Assembly (NCBI GenBank): GCA_963922205.1
Contig: CAWUHX010000090.1
Coordinates: forward strand, 558,001 to 622,000
DNA from: Romanomermis culicivorax
Lineage: Eukaryota > Nematoda > Enoplea > Mermithida > Mermithidae
DNA: 64,000 nucleotides
Direction: 5' to 3'
The notes under the pieces were generated by a model. That model made no database searches. It saw only the letters and a program-made list of their open reading frames with translations, and was not told the origin of the DNA. Shown here piece after piece: positions 54,101 to 64,000 of the stretch. Position 1 is the first letter of the stretch; each line of letters begins with the position of its first letter. The position numbers and the translations under genes were made by a program.

Positions 54101-57100
54101 CATCCCCTGTTACAAGATGGTCTCTGGGAAGACAAAAAACTTTTTTTGCACAAAAAGACAATTGAACTTATTCCTTATCAGTTTCCGCCATTTGTCGCGC
54201 AAAATGCTCTGAATTTTTCTTTCGATTTTTCTCATTTTCAGGAAGAGATCAACGACCTTAAAAGACAAATCAGGGAAGCGGATTTGCAGTTGAAGAAAGA
54301 AAAGGCTATATCGTCCAAAGTATCGGAAGAGAATAGGAATTTAAGCCAAGAACATGCTCAACTCGTCAACAAGATTTGTGATTTAGAATTTCAGATTGAC
54401 CAGGTAGAAGTGAGTCAATGTACCATCAGCCGTAGAAGTCTTCCAATGCTAACCTTTGTTTTTTGAAAATTCTGCGAGTGGAATTGTGAATTAAATCGAG
54501 ATAAATTCAAACACAGTTTAAAGAGCCAGTGGCCTTTTCAGCAGAAAATAATGCGTATTTGATATATAAACAGTCGAGGTAATGGGATTGTGATAAAAAA
54601 GAATTTTTGAAATTATGTGAGTAGCTGTTTTTGGTCGACAAAAGAAAATTTATCCGAGCTTTCAAATCTCATAGTTTTATACAGCAGCATTTCAAATCCT
54701 ATTCTGAGCAGATCTCGACTGGTTTAATCGATGGATCTCCATTTTCCCCGCTTTTCGCGTCAAATTTTCTCATCAGAATAAAACCACCTTTCAGGTTTCC
54801 TATATAGGAATTTTATTTCATTGAATATTGATGAATTTGAGGAACTTGTATGCCACCTATACTCTATTGCGTCTGACAGGGCTGGAAAGTCGTTGGAGTA
54901 TTTTGAATATTCAAGAAAACTTTGTGCCAAATCCCGGTGCCATTAGAGATTTTTCGTGAGCATGACAAGTACCAAATAATTGTTTTGGTGCTAAGGATTC
55001 CTAAGCCCTGTGTACGAGTATAGACGGGGTTATACTTGCCAAAGGTTGATCAGCAATATTAGTTTTAATCTGTTGCGACTATATTGTTTGAAGTGGGAAT
55101 GATGCTGATGATTGCGGGTCATGAGAAAAAGTCGATGAACTAAATTCTGTATATAATAGTGATAAACTCCTGAGCAAGATTTTGATTCCATAGACGATTA
55201 ACTGCCTCGTTTTAGACAGCTAAATTTACGAGTATGAAATTTTTCAGGGAACTTACGGCGATAATGCTGGAACAGATTATGCAGTATCCGAATTAGCTCA
55301 AGCACGAGAAGATGAACGTATTCAACGACAAGAAAATATAAAATATCAAGAGCTACTCAAAATTGAGAAAGCGAAAAATAATAAGTTATCTACTCAGGTA
55401 TGAATAAATTTTTAAACTCATAAATACGCTAGTTTGGCGTGTTTTGATTGATCCGTAATGGGAGATGTGGCATTGGATCCGTAATGGGAGATGTGGCATT
55501 GGAGGACATTTGCATCTTTTCAGAGGAGCTTGGAATAGCTTTTGATGCCCTCAATGCACAAAATCTATCCACTTTTTACAACGTTCTGACGCTGACCATG
55601 ATTCCCATAAATAAATCGGAGCGTAGAATCCCAAATATTGCGGCTCCTTCCTCGAAATTTCCTTCTGTCAACCTATACTTGTAATTATACTCAAGGTAGC
55701 TGAACTCGAGTCGTTGCAAATAACGCTTAAAGAGCGCCAAAATCAAAATTTCGATCAAAGCGAAAATTTAGAAAATGCATTGAAATCTTTAAGTTCGGAG
55801 AATAAGGAGTTACGGCGCGAAGCGATACAAATGGACGATAAAATGAACGAAATGAAAAGAATAGTAAATAATTTTTTGATGCAAGTGAAACAAAAAAATT
55901 AGAAATTACAAGAAAATTGTAATTTTTGGTCGAATTTTGATTTTTTTTCTAAATCATAGGCTTTTTTCTCGCATCTTCGTGGATTATTTTCTTTTTGTTT
56001 ATAAATTAGTTTCATGAAAGCGAAAATTTAGACCCAAAATTTCACCGAATTCTATTTGCAGCTTACAAGAAAAAACGACGAAATTCAGCAGATGCAAATT
56101 AATATTAGTAGCCTGGAAGAGAAGAATAAAGAAATTTCGAGAAAATACCAGAAAGAGAATGCTTTGCAAGAAGAGAAGTAAGCGTATATGTCACTTCCAT
56201 ACCCCTAAATGCAATTCTATCTTCAAGAAAGATCCTGCCCTCTCATACGTTTTTCGCTAAGCATTACTCAGAAATTTTTATGCTCTATCAAGGTTATATT
56301 TTCAAATCAAGGGGTAATAAAAATACAAGTTTACACGCATGGATGTTAAAATTTCGTCGACATTTGATCTGTAACTCCACTGATGTGGTCCATGGAAAAT
56401 GTGTGACTGAAATGAGATCATATATCATTACAATACCCCATTAATTTTGAAATAATCGATGCAGTGACGTTGCAGTCAAACTTTTAGCCAAAATTATGGA
56501 GGGCCCGTTGACTCTATTCAATAAATTTTTATTCCATGATGCAGACTCCTTGATAATCACTCTTTTCTACTACTTCAACGTTATTGAAACTAATTTCCTG
56601 ATCTCTTGTAAGGCTGCATTTACCAAACCTCAAACCGCTGCATCGATCATTTCAAAATTAATGGAGTATAGTTGACAACCATAGTCTGTGTTTCTGAGTA
56701 CAAAGTAATCCGCGTAGCAGATGACAAACCTATAGCCTGCATTTCTAGAAATGCTTCTAAATAATGAAAGTGGACAGCAAGTAGTATTTCAGATCATATT
56801 GGACTGGAAATTTGTGTGGCCTAAACTTTAACAATTTTTCGACTGAAAAATTTTGCAGTGAAAGCTCTATATTTTGACGACAGTACCGGTTCGTGTCACA
56901 TTTCTATTTGGAAGCATTCTATAAAAAAACAGACCATATGGTATGCCGACGTTCTATTTTCTGAAGTTATTGTTCCGATCGCTATATTTCAAAAACGAGG
57001 GCTATAAGTATGAAATTCAGAAAAAATTAGAAGCGCGAGCGTGTGGGTCACGGCCTATGTTCGGTCAGAAAGGTGAGACGCTAACATAATCGAAGGAATT

Positions 57101-59782
57101 TTTTACGATTGGGCTTCCTTGATAAAAGTTTTCTTGCATTACCAGGATAAATGATTTCCAGACTCGCCTGTTGATAATATATTTTTTTATAAAATTCCTG
57201 TAAAATCAATTGATGACAGAAACTAGAACTGTCGTCGATATCATTTGCACAAAGTTGTTATTAAAAAGAAATTTTTCTCAAAAAATTATTGACAGGTCGT
57301 TGAGTGTGCTCACAAATTTTCAATTCCCTTTGCCTAAATTTTGGCAGAAAATCGCAAAAATATGAAATTGTACCTGCTTTCTACTGTGTTTATACAAGCA
57401 TTTCAACAAAAACAGTAAGCTTATTACTGTAATCAAGGAAAATTTTACCGATGAGCGGTAAACAGAAGAACCATAAATTTTCTTCAATAACCTGACTGAG
57501 AGGTCAAAGTTTCTCGAGTAGCACTCAAGTACCGACACTGTCCGAATTGAAGGTAGATAAGTATAATGTTTTTCCCGTTCACATGCAAAAATTTGACGTT
57601 TTTCTTCAGTATTAAGTTTTCCACCAAGTTAAAATTTAAAATCTCCCATCTTAAAACAAGAGGGTTACGTTTACAAAACCTGGCCGATGGTCGTCATTCA
57701 ACATAATTCAGAACTGTGTAGTCTGATATTTTTTGAAATGCGGCCAAATGATAAAGTTGGGAAGAAAGTAACCACTTCACGTATTCGATTTTCTGCTGAA
57801 CCATTAGGTCAAATAAGATCGATAATTTTCGAGTATAATGAACTAACATGTAACGATATTTTGAGTAAGAGACTACTTTTAAAAGATTGATTTTGATGTC
57901 TGTACTAATTATTGTCATTTTTCAATTTCAACGCGTCTTGTAAAAGACAGAATGTTTGTAAACTGGACAAATGACAAAAAAGTACTACCCTCCAAACTGT
58001 TTTACACTCAATGTCTGTAAGAATCATCCCAGCACCATTATCAATGGCGATGACCGAAAAAATTGTCCTGAATTTTACATATGTTGTTCAGTTTTTAACA
58101 ATTATTTTACACAAAAATTATTTTTCACGATGTTATGAACATGTAAATTTGCGGAAATTTGCACAAAACTTCAAAAATGATTAATGTTGCATTTTCATGT
58201 ACAGTCCTATCAATTTGTATTATATTTTGTTCGCTTTTCCTTTAAATGATAGACCAGATGTTGCGCTAAATTTATGTGTCATAATTATAAAAATTGTTTT
58301 TTAACTTTTTTTATGAAAAGAAGAACGCAGAAAATTAAAGATTTATCTGTCAAAATTTTGTACATTTTGGCCTACAGTAATCCATTAGGTTCGAGCTGAA
58401 CTCCAAAATTTGTGAGCATAGAGAGCGATCATTCTATGATTGAGAAAAACATTGGGAAATTTCAAAAAACACTCTACTAAAGTACAATGTCTCAGATGAT
58501 TTTATTGGAACCACCGACGATTTTCTGCCGTCTGTCGCACACGGACTCAGATTTTTCAATATGTTTTTTTGCATTTTAATATATTGCTTTTGTTGCATAG
58601 TTTATAATTTGATCTATTTCGCATAAGTAATTCCTGATGTAGAAAATATGAGCTTCATAATATTTTCTTTAAAATATTATTTTGGAATGTTTTAGGCAGC
58701 AGAAAAATTATGAACTTGTCCATACATGCACATCATAGAAATTCTGCTGGGTCATTTTTAAGACATCTTCCATTTCTCTTTATCAACGCAGGGTGGTCGA
58801 ATCTGCTGAGGGTCAATCAAAATCTGCTTAGACTTCAGAACTCTTTATGTGCAATTACGATGCTATGCATAGTGAGGTGATGTAGTTTTAAGCACTATAA
58901 CCCAATAAACGGTACCTTTATTTTCCTTATTTTTGACTAATAGAAGGTCATATGGTTGCTCTCTATGCTCACAAATTTTGGAGTTCAGCCCAACCTATTC
59001 AAGTTACAGAAGGCCAAAATCAAAATTTTGACGGGTAAATCTTTAAATTTTTGCGTTCTATTCATAAAAAAGTTTTAAGAAAATATTTTTTATGATTATG
59101 ATACACAGAATGTAGTGCAACATCTGACCTATCATTTAAAGAAAAAGCGAACAAAATATAATACAAATTGACAGCTGTACATAAAAATGCAACAGCGATC
59201 ATTTTTAAGGCTAAGCGAATTTTCGCAACTTTGCATTGCTCATTATACCGCGAAAAAATGGTTTTCGTTTAAAATGATTACCTTGGTAATCAGGCGCCAA
59301 AAACTGAACAACATATGTAAAATTCAGGACGACTTTTTTTAGGTTATCGGACCTCGCGGTGATCCTTGCAGAAAGTGACTGTTGATATGCTTTAACTGCA
59401 GAATACTTTACTATGGTGTGTAGCAGAAAATCGAAAACGTATGAAGTACTCGCTTCCGACTTTAATCAAGAAAATCCGTGCCTTATACGTCATTATCTAG
59501 ACAAAATTGATTGAACGGAAAAATGGAAATAGACAGAGAGACCGTCGCACGATTGTAGCATTTCTACTTGTGACACCTGCTTGCTTATCTTCCTATTCTG
59601 GGAACAACCCACATTGTTTTTTCTGCGTATATTCTTATTTTAGAATTCAAGAACTTGAAAACCTGACTAAACAATTCCGACTCTTATCTCAAAACATACG
59701 AAAGTCGGACTACGTTGCAGATGGGACCACTGCCACGACGGCCCGCTCGGCCGCCGACTCTATCGATTTCGTCTTCGATTAA
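51169..59782 (+). CDS. Coiled-coil protein, 12 exons
   Basis: Exons 51169-51232, 51298-51379, 51666-51764, 52295-52385, 52547-52703, 53079-53263, 53326-53515, 54242-54409, 55248-55397, 55696-55863, 56062-56177 and 59644-59782 join in phase at every junction but one. After exon 7 (phase 1) the good acceptor TTTTCAG|GAAGAG gives the wrong phase. Using the AG four bases on (exon start 54246) restores the frame and gives about 534 aa; a missed small exon is the alternative. The product starts with a Ser/Arg-rich stretch (QQRSRSQHG, RIGSRGVSALPNGRTRTES). It then has heptad-rich helix from IENEYISNLKQQIYYLEIEN almost to the C-terminus, with a Ser/Asn-rich break (residues about 80-130), and ends DSIDFVFD. 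No enzymatic domain or signal peptide is seen. Likely a structural or scaffold protein; family not recognised. Poly(A) signal at 59872. Confidence 0.78.
53729..53956. mobile_element. MITE family alpha, copy 3 (intronic)
   Basis: About 228 bp with ends CCAAATGATCGATGCAG and GCATCGATCATTTTAAAA, in intron 7 of the coiled-coil gene. Confidence 0.75.
55450..55501. repeat. Perfect 26-bp tandem duplication
   Basis: Two adjacent identical copies beginning GATCCGTAATGGGAGATGTG, in intron 9 of the coiled-coil gene. Confidence 0.9.
56438..56664. mobile_element. MITE family alpha, copy 4 (intronic)
   Basis: 227 bp with nearly perfect 27-bp terminal inverted repeats: CCATTAATTTTGAAATAATC on the left, and the inverse ending TTTCAAAATTAATGG on the right. 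The interior aligns with copy 3. Confidence 0.8.
56731..56938. mobile_element. MITE family beta, copy 2 (intronic)
   Basis: About 208 bp. The left end TATAGCCTGCATTTCTAGAA and the inverted right end TATGGTCTGTTTTTTTATAG, both followed by ATGCTTC, give terminal inverted repeats of about 33 bp. It has no coding capacity. Confidence 0.75.
57178..57420. mobile_element. MITE family beta, copy 3 (intronic)
   Basis: Shares AACTGTCGTCGATATCATTT and CTCACAAATTTTCAATTCC landmarks with copy 1; the ends are eroded. Confidence 0.6.
58064..59330. repeat. Large inverted repeat (fold-back) in intron 11
   Basis: Arms 58064-58430 and 58955-59330 are inverse complements with moderate divergence and indels, separated by about 525 bp. 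The outer ends match as GTCCTGAATTTTACATATG and its inverse; the inner ends as CCAAAATTTGTGAGCATAGA. No transposase is visible, so it is either a non-autonomous DNA transposon with long TIRs or an inverted duplication. It lies in the 3.5-kb last intron of the coiled-coil gene. Confidence 0.85.
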
Positions 59783-59871
59783 CTAAATGAATTCTACATT
59801 TAACTGTATAATTATAATCACAAGTATCGATTGATTAGAGTAAAGCCGCAAATACGAAAAAATATAGGAAA

Positions 59872-59877
59872 AATAAA
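59872..59877 (+). terminator. Poly(A) signal of the coiled-coil gene
   Basis: AATAAA about 90 nt after the TAA stop. Confidence 0.7.
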
Positions 59878-60189
59878 GCATTAAAAATCAAACAACAAAT
59901 CCAAAGGTGAGAAAATATCGATACAGGACTGCTCGTTTTCATATACACAATAAGTAGGTAAAATCACGCAGGCGAGGGAACAATAAACATTGAAATTGGC
60001 CATTTCCATGTTCCAGAATGCAATTAATTCCTCCTGAAATACTATGTAAAAACGAGTATTTCGAGGGTGGGTATAAACTTTTTGCAAACGGATGTGCAAA
60101 ATTCTAAAATTCCCGCTTATTTCGTCAAGAATGCCTGGGGAACCATATCACACAGCGACTACCGACTTATTTTTCCTAGCTACTGTTTC

Positions 60190-60385
60190 TATAATCTGCT
60201 TTTGAGGATTGCGGAACCAGTACTTCCATAGTTTTACCATTTCCTGCTAGGACATACTAAACATAGGACTGGAAGTTTGTAAGCCTACTCAACTAACCCT
60301 TAAAATTTTTTGAATGAAAAGTCCTACATTGAAACCTTTATGTAAACGGCCTTGAAGGCGGTATTTGTCTTTTTAGAATTAGTAT
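60190..60385. mobile_element. MITE family beta, copy 4 (inverted, eroded)
   Basis: Contains AGGACTGGAAGTTTGTAAGC and TTTATGTAAACGGCC, the inverse of the family landmarks in copy 1. Confidence 0.5.
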
Positions 60386-60690
60386 TTTTTAAGAATATGC
60401 GGTGCTTGATCATGTTTCTGAATGGTATTCTACATACAACATACCATCGAAGGTTCAATTGAGGTTCGTGAGCTCGGGAATATTTGTCGCAGTCTTTCTC
60501 CCATAATTTTTTAGCATATATGTCAAATCCTATTTCTTTCTTTCTCTGTTCGGAGTCATGCATGAGAACTGCTCAATGTTGTCATAACATGTGAACTTTA
60601 TTTTTCAAACATCATCAGCCTCTCAAGTGATTGTTATCTCATTTATTTCCAATTTACTTTTCCCAAGTTTTTCTTTTGTATTTTAAATTT

Positions 60691-60933
60691 CTATGGTGTT
60701 CTTCTGAAATGCTTCCAAATTGAGAAATGACAAAAATTAGTATTGTCGTCAAAATCGTTCACATAAACCTTTCATTGTAGAATTTTTTACTCAAAAAATT
60801 GTTCAAGTTCAGTTTAGTATGCTTTCAAAGTTGCAGTCGTTTGTATCATATGCCTCAAAAGAATACAAAAAAACGAAATAGTATTTGATCTACGCTTTTA
60901 TTTTTTAGAAGAATTTTATGAAAAACAGACTAC
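60691..60933. mobile_element. MITE family beta, copy 5
   Basis: From GAAATGCTTCCAAATTGAG through TATTGTCGTCAAAATCGTTC to AAAACAGACTACTC; same orientation as copy 1. Confidence 0.65.
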
Positions 60934-61040
60934 TCACGTCTCTCACTCATTTTTTCCCCTTTTCCATGTATCATTTCTTGAAAAACCAATAATTTCCACG
61001 GAAATCAAGGAATTGGCCAGAAGAAAAAATAATGAGAATT

Positions 61041-64000
61041 TCAATTTGTTACACGCTTTTCTAGCCTAATCAAATCATTCGTCCCATTTTTGCATAAATC
61101 GATTTGAAATTGATACTGCATCAACTCGCTCAACGGCTTCTGCAGAACGGTCGAAATTTCGTCACCGCAGTCTTCCGAACGACCATTTTGATGTCCGATG
61201 ATTTCAACGTTTTGAACACCTTCGGTTTCTATAGTTCTATTTTTCTTACTTTGATACAAGTTTTCCAACCTTTTACTGACTCCCAAACGTTGACCGTTGG
61301 CCAGGGGATCCGATCCCGTAAAAAGATTGTTCTCCAAAGAGTCTTTTTTTACTCGCCAAGTTTCGACGACCACAGCCGTCACCGGATGACCATTTTTTGG
61401 TGACGAATGGCCGCTGTCGGGTGAAACATTTTTTGCCAATGAAATGGGCGATTTTTTCGACAAATTGACGAAAATTGGGGTCGCTGTATACAAATTTTCT
61501 TCGTTATTGCTTGATTGTCGAGAAGGATTTGATAAAGTTTTGGTAGAGAGACTTTGATTCGAAAGTTGAGAATTTTGCGATAAAATGGGCGCTCGACCGA
61601 GACTTTTGGTCGGCGAATGGCCGGGCAAAGTGGAAGTTGAAGAATATTCGAAGCGGCTTTTCAATGTACCGAGTTTCGGGAATGGTATAGGATTCGAATC
61701 GTAGATTTTTCGATTCGGGGGACTCAACGATTTTTCTTGCCGTTCGTCATTGATGGTGTTATTATCTGAAGTAATAAATATGAATTCGTAGTTGGATTTA
61801 CAGCTAGTTCTACCTTCATTGAAGAAGGAAGGAGTAAGAGGGAGGTATTAGGTATTATCCCCACCATAAATCTTAAAAATTGACTACTGGGTGTAAAAAA
61901 ATGGTGTGTCTGGTGGACATTTAGCTGAATTACCCTGGAAAATTTTCAACTCTACCCCATATATGCGCATAGGGGGGGGACCTTAGCCTAAGGCTGGGCC
62001 TTAGGTTAGGGATTTACTGTCACTCAGTTTTGGCCAACCAGTCTTCAGCTGTAAAATCAGTGGTTGCAGCGTATATGCACTCAGCCAGGGGTCCCAGGAT
62101 ATAGAAAGTGACCAAAATTGGTCCTTCAGTAATTTTTATCCAGAAATCAGGTATATAGTAACTCTTTTACTTTAAAATGGAATTTTATTGCCTTTTGTAA
62201 AAATAAATACTCAACAAAGTTGTTTGCTGACATTATTCATAAACTGCTTTAAATTGATCTTTTTTTGTAATCTAATCTTTTCAAAATGTTTGTTGCCTTT
62301 TAATTTGCCAAATTTCTGGCCTACAGTAAACTTTTGCCAAATTTTTGGCATATAGTAAACTTCTGCCAAATTTTTTAGGGTAGGGTAAATTCATACCCTG
62401 TGTGCATGTATGAGTGGTTTCATTGCAACAACATTTCTTTGCTCCATTATTGACAAATCGATATTCACACTGAACATTAAAAGTGACAGTCAGTAGAAAT
62501 AACAGAACATCATGTTGGTATTCTAAATTAACTGTAATTCTAAAAAATTTAAAAAAATATGCTGCCCAACGATTTTAGGATTTATCCCCGGAATGAAACT
62601 GGTACCATACCCCTATCTAAAAATCTAACCTTGGGCACCTTTGTTTCATTGCATTTTTCATTAAAATAAAAAGGATTTAACAGCCAATAGTTTCATTTTA
62701 TACAAGCCTATTGAAGAATCTTTTTTATTGAGCATGCTTTCTATAAAATGCTTGTAAATTGAAAAATGACAAAAAATAAGTACTGCCCTCAAACTCGATT
62801 ACACAAAACATCTGATGTAAGATATTTTACTCAAAAGATGGTAAAGGTAGTGCACACAAATTTTCAGTCCTACACGGCATATGATTTAGCAGGAAACGGC
62901 AAAAATATGAAATAGAACTTGCTTTCCATTCTTGATAAACATTTATATGCATTTCAAAAAAATAGACTATAGTCATAATTTCAGTCTTCAATTTGATAAA
63001 CTCCAGTTTACTGTAATCATGAATTACTTTCCATCATCCACATCAGCTAGTACTATTAGTAGTAGTAGTAGGGCATTAGTAAAATTGAAAATTCGGAATA
63101 TAATTCATTTTCAAATGAGGCTCGAAATGCAAAAAGTCAAACGATATCTCTGGACAAGTAACAACAATGCATCGCAAGCCAAATCTTTCTTCTTCCAAGT
63201 TGAAGTGATAAGTCTGAGAGAAAAGGCAGTCGCGAACGCAATAGCCCATTTACCTTGAAACGACAGAAGCAGGGATTATCAAAAAGTAAATTCAATTTGA
63301 TATACAATTTTTACTGATTGGAAAAATTTCTCCCTGACAATGGAATCGCAAAAATTATAAAAAGTCCACGATGCCCGTCCTCTTTTGATTTGGACAGCAC
63401 TGTGTTTAGAACCTCAATTCTACGCGAGTACTCATGATGATTTAATGAGGTTACAGGAGGAAATTTCTAGTCATTCTACACACCACTCAAGGACGAGAAA
63501 TTTTCTTCATCCATTACAGTAATATGCTTTATGATTTTTTCCGTGTTGAACTTACTTATGAATAGAGTATAAACAATCTTCTAGTACTGTAGAACTATCA
63601 TAGAATTGAGCCTAGTTTTCAGTCACACAAAATATAGTACACATCGAATATACTCACAAATTTTCAATTTCTGAACACCATTATTAGTTGGCAGAACTTC
63701 CAAAGATTTCATTCGCGATAAAGTCGCGCCAAATTTCGACGTAGCTTTGTTAGAGTTATCATTCTTCGGCGTTATTTTCGAAGATAAAAAATTTGAGTCA
63801 CCAATAGTTCGATGAGCAAAGAAACTTGGTTCGTCGCGGCCGCCGTTTTGCTGAAAATTCATTCTTAGCGTCGAAATTTTCGACGTTGAAGTCGTCGATC
63901 CGTTGCTGCTGGAAATTTTAGAATCGACGCTTTCAGCAAATTCGCTGTTCAAACTAATACTACCGCTCGATAAAGATTCGACGCTATCGGCGCTCCTTAA
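61041..64000 (-). CDS. Serine-rich protein, last two exons (partial)
   Basis: A minus-strand exon is open from the window edge (64000) to 63658 and ends at a GTGAGT donor one base into a codon. The terminal exon, 61765 to 61041, has acceptor TTACTTCAG and starts with the two bases that complete a Tyr codon. Together about 355 codons are visible; the 5' end lies beyond the window. The sequence is rich in Ser, Asn, Thr and Lys with phospho-site-like text (RSADSVESLSSGSISLNS, SPDSGHSSPKNGHP, SRFEYSSTSTLPGHSPTK), and it lacks predicted TM segments or a recognisable fold. It has the look of a disordered signalling or cytoskeletal scaffold tail, but I cannot name it. The intron (61768-63657) contains a beta MITE. 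It is convergent with the coiled-coil gene; the stop codons are 1.26 kb apart. Confidence 0.65.
62728..62972. mobile_element. MITE family beta, copy 6 (intronic)
   Basis: CTATAAAATGCTTGTAAATTG at one end and AAAATAGACTATAG at the other, with ATTTTCAGTCCTACACGGC in the middle, matching copy 1 throughout. Confidence 0.65.

Noticed and set aside
62932..63258. 108-codon plus-strand ORF
   Set aside because: Starts inside a beta MITE and lies in the intron of the minus-strand Ser-rich gene.

Overview
This is a eukaryotic, AT-rich (roughly two-thirds A+T) window with GT-AG introns, AATAAA poly(A) signals and many dispersed repeats. The best clue to the organism is two long arrays of GCCTAA/TTAGGC hexamers (about 45823-46241 and 49501-49793). 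TTAGGC is the nematode telomere repeat. Serpentine-type chemoreceptor-like 7TM genes ending in a KPYR motif, TTTTCAG-type 3' splice sites and a vitellogenin-type vWD gene fit a nematode. The species is not identified. A run of exactly 100 N (49903-50002) marks a scaffold gap, so the window is two contigs joined.

Left part (1-31.7 kb): an array of three paralogous three-exon 7TM receptor genes (7067, 20384, 26220, all on +) with identical exon lengths of 106/221/576 nt. The third is broken by one nonsense codon. Between and around them lie tRNA-derived SINEs, the 3' end of a LINE, a 2.17-kb Mutator-like (MULE) transposon with tandem-repeat terminal inverted repeats and a 9-bp target duplication, and minus-strand exons of an unrecognised gene (14.0-16.1 kb). 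At 27614-31666 there is a very young gag-only LTR retrotransposon.

Middle (31.7-50 kb): a Ty3/gypsy pol relic, a cluster of three SINEs, a second fold-back element (39.6-40.7 kb), an intronless 7TM receptor (41091-42104), a PIF/Harbinger relic with a TTA target duplication (42351-43166), and the 3' half of a vitellogenin-like gene (minus, 45086-47451) with a telomeric array in its last intron. A third fold-back structure whose core is a telomeric array runs into the gap.

Right part (50-64 kb): a 12-exon coiled-coil gene (+, 51169-59782) whose introns are loaded with MITEs and a large inverted repeat, and the 3' end of a serine-rich gene (minus, 61041 to beyond the window edge). Protein-coding genes are sparse; most of the window is transposable-element-derived or has no recognisable content. 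The nearest thing to an undescribed system is the set of three fold-back elements sharing a CAATTGRG-type tandem-repeat TIR design, one with a telomere-repeat core, together with the gag-only retrotransposon.
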